Below are positions 8,801-15,659 of a DNA stretch of 64,000 nucleotides, in pieces. Numbering within the stretch: position 1 is the stretch's first letter; every line of letters starts with the position of its first letter. Source of the stretch: Agreia sp. Leaf283 (GTDB lineage Bacteria; Actinomycetota; Actinomycetes; Actinomycetales; Microbacteriaceae); assembly GCF_001422485.1 (NCBI RefSeq), contig NZ_LMNF01000001.1, positions 1,665,498 through 1,729,497 on the forward strand, read 5' to 3'. The notes under the pieces were generated by a model, which saw only the letters and a list, made by a program, of their open reading frames with translations, searched no databases and was not told the DNA's origin. The position numbers were made by a program, and so were the translations under genes.

Positions 8801-10621
8801 TGCGGTACCCGTCGCCTGCTCGGATGCGGCGCCGCCGACCATGAAGACGCCGAAGAGGCCGCGGTCGGGGATGGTTCCGCCGCTCGTGACCGCGAGCCGC
8901 TGCGCGCCGGGGCGGCCCGTGAGCGTTCCGGCGTCGCGATCCCACACCAGACGGGGTCGGAGCTCGGCGAACTCGTCGGACGGATAGCGGCCCGCGAGCA
9001 GGTCGAGCGTGGCCTCGTAGGCCGAGCGCGGGAGGCCCGCGAAGGGGGCGCTGCGTCGCACCGTGTCGAACCACTCCTCGACGTCGATCGGCTCGAGAGC
9101 GCAGGCGGCGACGGTCTGCTGGGCGAGGATATCGAGCGGATTCGTGGGCACCGACAGCGACTCGATGAGGCCCTCTGTCATGCGCAGCGAGGCGACCGCG
9201 GAGTGCAGCAGATCGGCGCGGTGCTTGGGGTACAGGATGCCGCGGGACACCTCGCCCACCTGGTGACCGGCGCGGCCGACGCGCTGCAGGCCGCTGGCGA
9301 CGCTCGGCGGCGACTCCACCTGCACGACGAGGTCGACGGCGCCCATGTCGATGCCGAGTTCGAGGCTCGAGGTGGCGACGACGCAGCGCAGCCGCCCCGT
9401 CTTGAGGTCGTCTTCGATGACCGCCCGTTGCTCTTTCGAGACGGAGCCGTGGTGGGCGCGCGCGAGGATCGGCTCGTCGGCGCCGTCGCCCGCCCGCGCG
9501 CTGACGCTGGCCGGGAGCCCCTTGGTCTGCCCGGCCTGGCCCATGACCTGGGCGGGCGCAGCCTTCGCTCGCTGAGCCTGCGTTCCCGTTCCCTGAGCCT
9601 GTCGAAGGGAATCGTGCCCTTCGACAAGCTCGTGCCCTTCGACAAGCTCAGGGAGCGAGTCGGCAAGAGACGCCTCGCGCCGCTCGAGGTAGATCTCATT
9701 CAGCCGAGCCGTGAGCCGCTCGGCCAGCCGACGAGAGTTGGCGAAGACGATCGACGAGCGGTGGGCCAGGATGCGGTCGACGATGCTCTCTTCGACGTGC
9801 GGCCAGATAGAGCCCTGGCCGCCACCCGACCCGTCGTCCTCCCGCAAGGCCCCCGCCGCAGAGCCCTCGCGCTCGCCCGCCGATGGAAGGGCGGTCATGT
9901 CGTCGACCGGAACGACGACCTGCAGGTCGAACTTCTTGGTCGAGGTCGGAGCCACGATGGTGACCGGACGGCCGCCGGCCAGGAAGCGAGCCACCTCTTC
10001 GCGCGGACGCACCGTGGCCGACAGTCCGATGCGCTGGGCCGGCTTGTCGAGGAGCAGGTCGAGGCGTTCGAGCGAGACCGCGAGGTGCGCGCCGCGCTTG
10101 GTGGCCGCGACCGCGTGCACCTCGTCGATGATGACCGTCTCGACGGTCGAGAGCGACTCGCGCGCGGCCGAGGTGAGCATCAGGAACAGCGACTCGGGCG
10201 TGGTGATGAGGATGTCGGGCGGGTTCTTTGACTGGGTGCGGCGGTCGGCCTGCGTCGTGTCGCCGCTGCGCACGCCCACCTGGATGTTCGGGGGCTCGGT
10301 GCCCAGGAGCCTGGCCGTTTGCGTGATGCCCACGAGCGGGGAACGCAGGTTGCGCTCGACGTCGACGGCGAGGGCCTTGAGCGGCGAGATGTAGAGAACC
10401 CGCACGCCGGCCTTCGCGGGCGGGGGCTGCGACGTGAGCCTGTCGATCGACCACAGGAACGCCGACAGCGTCTTGCCCGATCCGGTGGGAGCGACGACGA
10501 GCGCGTTCGCTCCGGAGGAGACCGCCTGCCACGCTCCGAGCTGCGCGGGCGTGGGCGCGCTGAACGCCCCGCGGAACCACTGCCGGGTCGCGGGGGAGAA
10601 CCTGTCGAGCACGTCGCCCAT
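5849..10621 (-). CDS. lhr: Lhr-type giant superfamily 2 ATP-dependent DNA helicase
   Basis: A 1,590-residue helicase of the actinobacterial Lhr class, which translocates 3' to 5' on single-stranded DNA and unwinds RNA:DNA duplexes. The P-loop APTGSGKT is at residues 44-51, the DEVH box (VIIDEVHA) near 167, and the second RecA-like domain has ARAHHGSVSKEQR and QRVGRAGHQ. The remaining ~1,000 residues are the winged-helix and Lhr C-terminal modules. I chose the ATG at 10621, with GTGAGG upstream; ATG 10630 is possible. The longer upstream frame overlaps the divergent gene. Residues about 320-345 are encoded by dispersed palindromic repeat units (PELVEG and LRQAQG signatures), inserted in frame in the linker between helicase motifs. 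A likely operon with the Nei2 gene downstream suggests a role in DNA repair. Confidence 0.9.
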   Translation of the reverse strand: MGDVLDRFSPATRQWFRGAFSAPTPAQLGAWQAVSSGANALVVAPTGSGKTLSAFLWSIDRLTSQPPPAKAGVRVLYISPLKALAVDVERNLRSPLVGITQTARLLGTEPPNIQVGVRSGDTTQADRRTQSKNPPDILITTPESLFLMLTSAARESLSTVETVIIDEVHAVAATKRGAHLAVSLERLDLLLDKPAQRIGLSATVRPREEVARFLAGGRPVTIVAPTSTKKFDLQVVVPVDDMTALPSAGEREGSAAGALREDDGSGGGQGSIWPHVEESIVDRILAHRSSIVFANSRRLAERLTARLNEIYLERREASLADSLPELVEGHELVEGHDSLRQAQGTGTQAQRAKAAPAQVMGQAGQTKGLPASVSARAGDGADEPILARAHHGSVSKEQRAVIEDDLKTGRLRCVVATSSLELGIDMGAVDLVVQVESPPSVASGLQRVGRAGHQVGEVSRGILYPKHRADLLHSAVASLRMTEGLIESLSVPTNPLDILAQQTVAACALEPIDVEEWFDTVRRSAPFAGLPRSAYEATLDLLAGRYPSDEFAELRPRLVWDRDAGTLTGRPGAQRLAVTSGGTIPDRGLFGVFMVGGAASEQATGTASTAKGGNRVGELDEEMVYESRVGDVFALGATSWRIQEITHDRVLVTPAFGEPGRLPFWRGDGQGRPAELGRAIGEFTRQLAGADAEGRARMTASAGLDERAANNLVTFVVEQREATGHVPSDKTLVIERFRDELGDWRVILHSPFGMQVHSPWSLAIGARLRERFGIDGASVANDDGIILRLPDTESEPPGAELFLFEADELEQIVTQEVGGSALFASRFRENAARALLLPRQNPGKRSPLWQQRQRSAQLLDVARKFPSFPIILETIRECLQDVYDLPALIGLARDLEARRIRVVESETQEPSPFAKSLLFGYVASFVYEGDSPLAERRAAALSLDPTLLSELLGRAELRELLDPGVIAQTELELQRLAPDRKARDAEGVADLIRVLGPLSLAEVTARLVDEAAPRASEILAQLVDARRALVVTIASDQRWAAIEDAGRLRDALGVPVPYGVPDAFIEPVPDPVADLVARYARTHAPFTVGEAASRYGLGSAVVLDALRRLESARRVIEGEFRPLGADTPNAARTEWSDVEVLRRLRRRSLAALRHEVEPVDTATLARFLPSWQHVGGTLRGVDGVATVIDQLAGVPIPASAWETLILPSRVREYSPAMLDELTATGEVVWSGAGSLPGNDGWVSLHLAETAPLTIPLAEPLEATTLQHAVLAALQGGGAYFFRALSDTVGTALGGAVDDAELVTALWDLVWAGRVTNDTLAPLRSLTGGGKSAHSTKRAAPRSKLYRGRSYARPTMVTRIGPPTAGGRWSLLPEPETDATVRGHALGDMLLERYGVVTKGAVVAERIVGGFALAYRLLSGFEETGRARRGYFVETLGASQFATGGTIDRLRSFTAEALAERGPGKNDGSVADSAVTLAATDPANPYGAALPWPGGTGHRPGRKAGALVVLVEGRLVLYVERGGKTLLSFAANNDELATAAASLAATVVSGRVAKLTVEKVNGEYALGTDIGRALETAGFGATPQGFRLRAS
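9588..9661. repeat. Dispersed palindromic repeat inside lhr
   Basis: Three copies of the CCTTCGACAAGCTC core, in both orientations, bounded by GTTCCCTGAGCCTGTCGAAG on the left and GACAAGCTCAGGGAGCG on the right. The element is read through in frame by lhr and adds repeat-derived residues such as LPELVEGHELVEG. Confidence 0.85.
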
Positions 10622-10697
10622 ATGCTCCATCCTCACGCATGCCGCCGACAGTGTGTCCTGCGGCGCCGACGGCTGGTCTCGTGGGTAAGAATGGACT

Positions 10698-11294
10698 ATG
10701 AGCGTGAGAACTCCAGACCCCGATCCCGAGTGGACCCCCGAGGGCAGCAACATCCCGCCCACACCGTCGCAGAACACCAATCCGGGCTGGCTCAGCGACA
10801 TCGAGCTCGCCGAGATCCGTCGGCGCCTGCCGTTGCTCTACGTCGAGGCCGTTCCCGTGAGGGTCGACGGCCTGGGCCAGGTCACCGAGGTGGGCATGCT
10901 CCTGCGGGCCACGCCCACAGGCTCCATCACGCGCACCCTCGTCTCGGGTCGGGTCATGTACGGCGAGACGCTGAGGGATGCCCTCTTCCGCCACCTCGAG
11001 AAAGACCTGGGGCCCATGGCGTTCCCGCAGCTGCCCGCGAGCCCGATCCCGTTCTCGGTGGCGGAGTACTTCCCGCTTCCGGGCGTCACCCAGTTCTACG
11101 ATGAGCGTCAGCACGCCGTCTCGCTCGCCTACGTGGTGCCCGTCACCGGAACCTGCGAGCCACGCCAGGACGCGCTCGAGGTGACCTGGATGACTCCCCA
11201 GGAGGCGGCATCCGACGAGCTGTCTGCCGAGTTCGAGGGCGGCCGCGGCTCGCTGCTGCGGGCGGCGCTGGCCTCGGTAGGCCGCCTGATCTAG
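10698..11294 (+). CDS. NUDIX-like hydrolase with degenerate Nudix box (DUF4916 type)
   Basis: A 198-residue protein beginning MSVRTPDPDPEWTPEGS. The fold signature is around residues 75-105: VSGRVMYGETLRDALFRHLE followed by KDLG occupies the position of the Nudix box GX5EX7REUXEEXGU. The canonical Arg-Glu and Glu-Glu pairs are only partly kept (RHLEKDLG), so pyrophosphohydrolase activity is doubtful. The ending WMTPQEA is typical of NUDIX proteins. It resembles the actinobacterial DUF4916 group. The start ATG at 10698 lies 5 bases after AAGAAT, and no ribosome-binding site is seen. It is divergent from lhr and converges on the DEAD-box helicase gene through a repeat and a large hairpin. Confidence 0.75.
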   Translation: MSVRTPDPDPEWTPEGSNIPPTPSQNTNPGWLSDIELAEIRRRLPLLYVEAVPVRVDGLGQVTEVGMLLRATPTGSITRTLVSGRVMYGETLRDALFRHLEKDLGPMAFPQLPASPIPFSVAEYFPLPGVTQFYDERQHAVSLAYVVPVTGTCEPRQDALEVTWMTPQEAASDELSAEFEGGRGSLLRAALASVGRLI

Positions 11295-11300
11295 GCGCGC

Positions 11301-11366
11301 CGTTCCCTGAGCTTGTCGAAGAGCAGCCCTTCGACAGGCTCAGGGAACGACAGGCTCAGGGAACGG
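11301..11366. repeat. Dispersed palindromic repeat, inverted pair plus partial copy
   Basis: CGTTCCCTGAGCTTGTCGAA at 11301 pairs with the inverted copy at 11329-11349, with a 7-base loop. A further partial direct copy, ACAGGCTCAGGGAACG, follows at 11350-11365. It lies just after the stop codon of the NUDIX-like gene. Confidence 0.9.
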
Positions 11367-11373
11367 AACGCAC

Positions 11374-11438
11374 GAACGGGCGGAGACCAGAGGACCCGAC
11401 GCGGTATTCGCGTCGGATGCACTGATCTCCGCCCGTTC
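11374..11438. terminator. Bidirectional terminator-like cruciform between convergent genes
   Basis: Outer arms GAACGGGCGGAGACCAG (11374-11390) and its near-perfect inverted copy at 11422-11438 (16 of 17 match) enclose an inner 6-bp hairpin GACGCG-GTATT-CGCGTC (11398-11414). It lies between the ends of two convergent genes and has no T-tract. Confidence 0.7.
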
Positions 11439-11455
11439 AGGCGAAGCGCGGGCTG

Positions 11456-13000
11456 CTAGCCCTGGGCGCGGCGTCCCTGGCGACGAGCGCCGCTGGCGCC
11501 GCCGTTGCCGGATGCCGATGCGCCGGCCGCGTAGCCGCCCTGGCCACCGGTCGACGTGGAGTAGGTGCGTGACGAGCCACCGGCCGGGGCCGCTGCGCGG
11601 CCTCCGCCGTTGCCGCCGCGGCGGGCTCCACCGGCCGAAGCCGGGGCGCCTGCGGTCGCGGGACGGCCCGAGCGGTCACGACGGGGACGACCCTCGCCGC
11701 CGCCGGCGGACGGCGAACCGTCGCGCTGTGTGCGCTTGCGCTGGGCGTTGGCGCCCTGCGATCCGCCCTGGCGGCGCGGGGTGCCCTGAACCTGAACGGC
11801 GGCGCGGGGAGCGGGCTTGACCCACTCGGCCAGCTCGCCGACGAGCTCGGTGACGGCGGGCGAGTTCGCCGTGACGCGCTGCGGGGTGACCTGGATGGCC
11901 GCCTTGCGGAGCAGATCGGCCGTGTCCTTCTTCTGCGTCGGCAGCATCACGGTGACGACGTCTCCGGCGCTTCCCGCGCGGGCGGTGCGGCCCGAGCGGT
12001 GCAGGTACGCCTTGTGCTCTGCCGGCGGGTCGACGTGGATGACGAGCTCGATGTCGTCGACGTGCACGCCGCGGGCGGCGACGTCGGTGGCGACGAGAAC
12101 CTTCACGTCACCGGCGCTGAAAGCTGCGAGGTTGCGGTCGCGGGCGACCTGCGAGAGGTTGCCGTGCAGGTCGACGGCGGGGATGCCGGCGTCGATCAGC
12201 TGGCGGGCCAGCTTCTTGGCGTGGTGCTTGGTGCGCATGAACAGGATGCGACGGCCGGTGCCCGAGGCGAGCTTCTGAACGAGCTCGGTCTTGGCGGTGG
12301 CGCCGTCGACCTCGAACACGTGGTGGGTCATGAGCTCGACGTGGCTGGTGGCCTCGTCGACCGAGTGCAGCACCTCGTTCTGCAGGAACTTGCGCACGAG
12401 CTTGTCTACGCCGTTGTCGAGCGTGGCGGAGAACAGCAGGCGCTGTCCGCCGCGCGGGGTCTTGTCGAGGATGCGCGTGACGACGGGCAGGAAGCCCAGG
12501 TCGGCCATGTGGTCGGCCTCGTCGAGCACGGTGATCTCGATGGCGTCGAGTGACACGAAGCCCTGCTTCATGAGGTCTTCGAGACGGCCCGGGCAGGCGA
12601 CGATGATGTCGACGCCGGCCTTGAGGGCTGCAACCTGGCGCTGCTGCGACACGCCACCGAAGATGGTGGTCGACTTCAGGCCGTAGGCGTCGGCGAGCGG
12701 CTGGAGCACCGCGGAGATCTGGGTGGCGAGCTCACGGGTCGGCGCGAGTACCAGGCCGAGCGGGCGACCCGAGCGGCGCTGGCCGCCGGAGAGTGCGCCG
12801 CCGAGGCGGGCGACCATCGGAATGGAGAACGCGAGCGTCTTGCCCGAGCCCGTCTTTCCGCGGCCGAGAACGTCGCGTCCGGCGAGGGTGTCGGGAAGGG
12901 TGTCGAGCTGGATGGGGAAGGGCTCGGTGATGCCGGCGTTGGTGAGCGCGGCCACGACGGGCGCGGGAACGCCGAGCGAGGAGAAGGTGGGTGTTGACAT
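11456..13000 (-). CDS. DEAD-box ATP-dependent RNA helicase
   Basis: A 514-residue RhlE/CsdA-like RNA helicase. Motifs in order: Q motif (ITEPFPIQLDTLPDTLAGRD), Walker A GRGKTGSGKT near residue 50, PTRELA, the DEAD box in VLDEADHMADLGF, SATL, and in the second domain ATDVAARGVHVDD and HRSGRTARAG. The C-terminal 110 residues are disordered and rich in Arg, Gly, Ala and Ser (RRQGGSQGANAQRKR), resembling the RNA-binding tails of cold-shock helicases. The ATG at 12998-13000 is supported by the start of the Q-motif region. The preceding 240 bases contain no gene and may be a long leader. Likely role: rRNA maturation or mRNA turnover. Confidence 0.92.
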   Translation of the reverse strand: MSTPTFSSLGVPAPVVAALTNAGITEPFPIQLDTLPDTLAGRDVLGRGKTGSGKTLAFSIPMVARLGGALSGGQRRSGRPLGLVLAPTRELATQISAVLQPLADAYGLKSTTIFGGVSQQRQVAALKAGVDIIVACPGRLEDLMKQGFVSLDAIEITVLDEADHMADLGFLPVVTRILDKTPRGGQRLLFSATLDNGVDKLVRKFLQNEVLHSVDEATSHVELMTHHVFEVDGATAKTELVQKLASGTGRRILFMRTKHHAKKLARQLIDAGIPAVDLHGNLSQVARDRNLAAFSAGDVKVLVATDVAARGVHVDDIELVIHVDPPAEHKAYLHRSGRTARAGSAGDVVTVMLPTQKKDTADLLRKAAIQVTPQRVTANSPAVTELVGELAEWVKPAPRAAVQVQGTPRRQGGSQGANAQRKRTQRDGSPSAGGGEGRPRRDRSGRPATAGAPASAGGARRGGNGGGRAAAPAGGSSRTYSTSTGGQGGYAAGASASGNGGASGARRQGRRAQG

Positions 13001-13208
13001 AGCTGTTTCGGTGCCTTTCAGGCATCGGGTCCGCAGCGTGACACGACGGCATCGCACAGAGATGCTGTTTCGCACAGACTCTCTCGGCCATGCCGCGACT
13101 GTGCGGAAATGATGGCGAAGGTGCCAGTAGGCACTTCCGTTCGCCGTGAGAAAGTTTTCGCGGATTTCAGGCACGAGGCCCGAACCGCAAGGTGCGTTCT
13201 ACGACGCA
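13001..13208 (-). other. Gene-free stretch upstream of the DEAD-box helicase
   Basis: About 210 bases between the hairpin after the DUF1684 gene and the helicase ATG. No convincing ORF is present. GAAAGG lies about 13 bases before the ATG, too far for a strong ribosome-binding site. Long leaders are common for cold-shock RNA helicases, so this may be an untranslated regulatory leader. I could not fix a promoter. Confidence 0.4.
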
Positions 13209-13230
13209 GGGAGCGCACGATCGCGCTCCC
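13209..13230. terminator. Hairpin after the DUF1684 gene
   Basis: A perfect 8-bp stem, GGGAGCGC-ACGATC-GCGCTCCC, 14 bases past the DUF1684 stop codon. There is no T-tract, as is usual for actinobacterial terminators. Confidence 0.55.
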
Positions 13231-13243
13231 AAGTGATTACAGC

Positions 13244-13873
13244 CTAGCGCACATACAGCTCGCCCACCGGAATCCCGGCGGAGACGCGGTTTCCGAGAGG
13301 AGCGAGCGGGCAGGCCCAGGCCGGGTCGTAGGCGCACGAGGGGTTGTAGGCGAAGTTGAAGTCGAGCACCAGCGACCCGGGTGTGTCGCCCTCGCCCAGG
13401 TGGGCGCCCTTGATCGAATCGATGAGGTAGCGCCCGCCGCCGTAGGTTCCGTCGGGAGTTCCCGCGAGCCCGTCGCGGACGGGAATGAACAGTCCGCCTC
13501 CGTAGGAGCGCAGGCGCCAGACGTCGAGCCTGCCCACCTCGGGGATGCTCGCGTGCCCGACGAGTTCGAACGGCACGACCCCGTCGGTGCCGGTCTCGAA
13601 ATCGAAGCCGCCCGGCGCATCCGGGGCCGTGATCTCGACCTCGAATCGCCAGGCCGGGTCGTAGGGTGCCACGGGCAGGCCGGTGAAGCCGGGTCGGTCG
13701 TCGGGCAGCAGGGGGGTCTGCGGATGCGTGCGGAACAGTTCGTCGCGCCCGTCGCGCCACACGGTATGGGCGGCTTCGGCGTTCACCAGCGCGAGCAGGC
13801 GCACCTCGGTGTAAAGAGCGAAGACGCGTTGGCGCCAGTCGGCGACCTGGATGGCGGAAACAGCGGAGGTCAT
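13244..13873 (-). CDS. DUF1684 family protein
   Basis: A 209-residue soluble protein. The DUF1684 signature is near the C-terminus: LDFNFAYNPSCAYDPAWACP followed by LAPLGNRVSAGIPVGE, with two conserved Cys residues. The centre has GGRYLIDSIKGAHLG, also typical. Function is unknown in the family. The ATG at 13873 lies 6 bases after a TAGCCT hexamer whose TAG is also the stop codon of the preceding SRPBCC gene, so this gene probably has its own leaderless transcript as well as read-through from upstream. Confidence 0.88.
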   Translation of the reverse strand: MTSAVSAIQVADWRQRVFALYTEVRLLALVNAEAAHTVWRDGRDELFRTHPQTPLLPDDRPGFTGLPVAPYDPAWRFEVEITAPDAPGGFDFETGTDGVVPFELVGHASIPEVGRLDVWRLRSYGGGLFIPVRDGLAGTPDGTYGGGRYLIDSIKGAHLGEGDTPGSLVLDFNFAYNPSCAYDPAWACPLAPLGNRVSAGIPVGELYVR

Positions 13874-13879
13874 CGGATC

Positions 13880-13885
13880 AGGCTA
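13880..13885 (-). promoter_or_regulatory. Leaderless -10 of the DUF1684 gene, embedded in a stop codon
   Basis: TAGCCT on the minus strand, 6 bases before the DUF1684 ATG. Its first three bases are the TAG stop of the SRPBCC gene. Confidence 0.45.
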
Positions 13886-14488
13886 CGCCGAGATGTCGGG
13901 ATCGGCTCCGACAGCCCCGTTCCCTGAGCCGGTCCCTGAGCTTGTCGAAGGGCCGTCGACAGGGTCCCCTTCGACAGGCTCAGGGGACGAAGGGGACGAC
14001 GGGAGCGGCGGATCGAACGCCCACGTCGGCGCGAGCTGCCGGAGTCGCGCCCCGCGCCACTGCCAGAACGCCCACATGCCGTACCAGGCGGCGGGCGTCA
14101 GCACGCCCGCTCCGATGATCAGCCGGTCTCGGTAGAGAGTCTTGCCCGTTCCGGCCGGGTCGGGCGAGATGGCCATCTGGTGATCCCAGGTCGTGGGGAT
14201 GGCGACGGCACCCGAGACGCCGCGGCCCGAGTCGCGCACGATGCGCACCCCGTCGGGCCGCTCCAGGAAGGAGAGCCGGATGATCTGCTTGCCCAGCGGG
14301 ATCAGGCCGCCGCCCTCGATCTCGACGGGATGCTGTCCCGGCTGCCAGATGGTCGGAAAGCCGTCGGCGCTGAGCGACCGAATCTTCAGGAACGGACTCG
14401 ACACCTCGCGAAAAACGGCGGGGCTCCGGATGGCCCGCCACGCGGCATCCGGATCGGTGTCGAGCACGAATTTCAGCAGAACTCTCAT
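13883..14488 (-). CDS. SRPBCC-fold (polyketide cyclase/START-like) protein with repeat-derived C-terminus
   Basis: A 201-residue protein. The first ~160 residues (MRVLLKFVLDTDPDAAWRAI, SPAVFREVSSPFLKIRS, GVRIVRDSGRGVSG) have the features of the SRPBCC ligand-binding fold. A hydrophobic stretch near LTPAAWYGMWAFWQWRGARL resembles members whose family end carries an amphipathic or membrane-facing segment. The last ~35 residues (SSPEPVEGDPVDGPSTSSG) are encoded by the dispersed repeat at 13919-13989, so the native C-terminus was probably replaced when the element inserted. The start is ATG at 14488, divergent from the dioxygenase gene. The ligand is unknown. Confidence 0.75.
   Translation of the reverse strand: MRVLLKFVLDTDPDAAWRAIRSPAVFREVSSPFLKIRSLSADGFPTIWQPGQHPVEIEGGGLIPLGKQIIRLSFLERPDGVRIVRDSGRGVSGAVAIPTTWDHQMAISPDPAGTGKTLYRDRLIIGAGVLTPAAWYGMWAFWQWRGARLRQLAPTWAFDPPLPSSPSSPEPVEGDPVDGPSTSSGTGSGNGAVGADPDISA
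13919..13989. repeat. Dispersed palindromic repeat in the 3' end of the SRPBCC gene
   Basis: Copies GTCCCTGAGCTTGTCGAAGG and CCTTCGACAGGCTCAGGGGA in inverted orientation, flanked by a partial GTTCCCTGAGCC copy. The element supplies the C-terminal codons of the SRPBCC gene. Confidence 0.85.
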
Positions 14489-14617
14489 GGGTGGCCTCCA
14501 CCGCCCAGTCTGCGCGGCAGGCCCGTCTGCGACAAGTCGGACGCCTGCCATTGCACGCCCGCTCAATACGTCGTAATGCAATTTGGCGATGGCCGATCGA
14601 GGTGCCAGCCTGAATCC
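14489..14617. promoter_or_regulatory. Divergent control region of the SRPBCC and dioxygenase genes
   Basis: CAGCCT (14606-14611) is 6 bases before the dioxygenase ATG, a leaderless arrangement. An inverted repeat, ATTGCA at 14550-14555 and TGCAAT at 14577-14582, lies between the genes and could be a regulator site; the arms are short, so this is tentative. Confidence 0.35.
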
Positions 14618-15622
14618 ATGACCCAGAGCCTGCCCGTTCTCGACTTCTCCCGCCTCGATGCCTCGCCCGACGAGGCGGAGGCTTTCCGCAACGACCTGCG
14701 CCGTGCCACCCATGACTACGGATTCTTCTATCTCACGGGTCACGGCGTTCCCGAGTCGCTCGTGAGCCGCGTGCTCGAGACGTCGCGGCGGTTCTTCGAC
14801 CTTCCCGAGGCAGACAAGCTGTCGATCGAGAACGTGCTCAGCCCGCAATTCCGCGGCTACACCCGGGTCGGCGGAGAGCTCACGCAGGGCAAGGTCGACT
14901 GGCGCGAGCAGATCGACATCGGCAGCGAGCGCGAGACGGTCGAGCGCGGCGAGGGTGTTTCCGACTACTGGCGGCTCGAAGGCCCGAACCTGTGGCCCGA
15001 CGCGCTGCCCGAACTGCAGGATGTCGTCACCCGGTGGCACGACGAGCTGTCGGCCATCAGCATCCGGCTTCTGCAGGCCTGGGCCGCCTCGCTCGGTGCC
15101 GACCCGCACGTCTTCGACGCGGCGTTCGCCGAGCGTCCGTCGACCCTGATCAAGATCGTTCGCTACCCCGGCAAGAGCGACCCGACCCCGAAGCAGGGTG
15201 TCGGTGCCCACCGCGACGGCGGCGCGCTCACCCTGCTCCTCGTCGAGCCCGGCAAGGGCGGCCTCCAGGTCGCGCACGGCGACGAGTGGATCGACGCCCC
15301 GCCCGTGCCCGGCGCCTTCGTCGTGAACATCGGCGAGCTGCTCGAGTACGCCACGAACGGCTACCTCAAGGCCACGGTGCACCGCGTGATCTCGCCGTCG
15401 ATCGGCAGCGACCGCATCTCCATCCCGTTCTTCTTCAACCCCGCATTGGATGCGTCGATCCCGGTGATCCCGCTGCCTGCGGCCCTGCAGTCAGAGGCCA
15501 CGGGCGTGACGCCCGATCCCGACGACAGCCCGATCCTGCAGGTCTACGGCGAGAACGTGCTGCGCTACCGCCTGCGCGCTCACCCGGACGTCGCGGCGAT
15601 CCACCACGCCGACCTGCTCTGA
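14618..15622 (+). CDS. Isopenicillin N synthase-family 2-oxoglutarate/Fe(II) dioxygenase
   Basis: A 334-residue non-haem iron oxygenase. The N-terminal DIOX_N domain starts LPVLDFSRLDASPDEAEAF, with YGFFYLTGHGVP typical of the family. The catalytic jelly-roll carries the iron triad His198-x-Asp200 (GAHRDGG) and His255 (ATVHRVISP), followed by the RxS motif (DRISIPFFFNP) that binds the 2-oxoglutarate carboxylate. All ligands are present, so it should be active. Family members hydroxylate or desaturate small molecules; nothing nearby identifies the substrate. The ATG is supported by the leaderless -10 spacing. The AI-2E-type permease gene follows after 37 bases. Confidence 0.9.
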   Translation: MTQSLPVLDFSRLDASPDEAEAFRNDLRRATHDYGFFYLTGHGVPESLVSRVLETSRRFFDLPEADKLSIENVLSPQFRGYTRVGGELTQGKVDWREQIDIGSERETVERGEGVSDYWRLEGPNLWPDALPELQDVVTRWHDELSAISIRLLQAWAASLGADPHVFDAAFAERPSTLIKIVRYPGKSDPTPKQGVGAHRDGGALTLLLVEPGKGGLQVAHGDEWIDAPPVPGAFVVNIGELLEYATNGYLKATVHRVISPSIGSDRISIPFFFNPALDASIPVIPLPAALQSEATGVTPDPDDSPILQVYGENVLRYRLRAHPDVAAIHHADLL

Positions 15623-15647
15623 CGTGAGCCGAAGAGCCCGTGTCCAC

Positions 15648-15653
15648 TAGCCT
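15648..15653 (+). promoter_or_regulatory. Leaderless -10 of the AI-2E-family permease gene
   Basis: TAGCCT followed by 6 bases and the ATG at 15660; no Shine-Dalgarno sequence. Confidence 0.4.
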
Positions 15654-15659
15654 CGAGCA

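Noticed and set aside
7982-10231. A 749-codon plus-strand frame within lhr
   Set aside because: Antisense shadow of the helicase, whose motifs are all on the minus strand.
10622-10801. N-terminal extension of lhr to 10801
   Set aside because: It overlaps the divergent NUDIX-like gene and adds residues not typical of Lhr.
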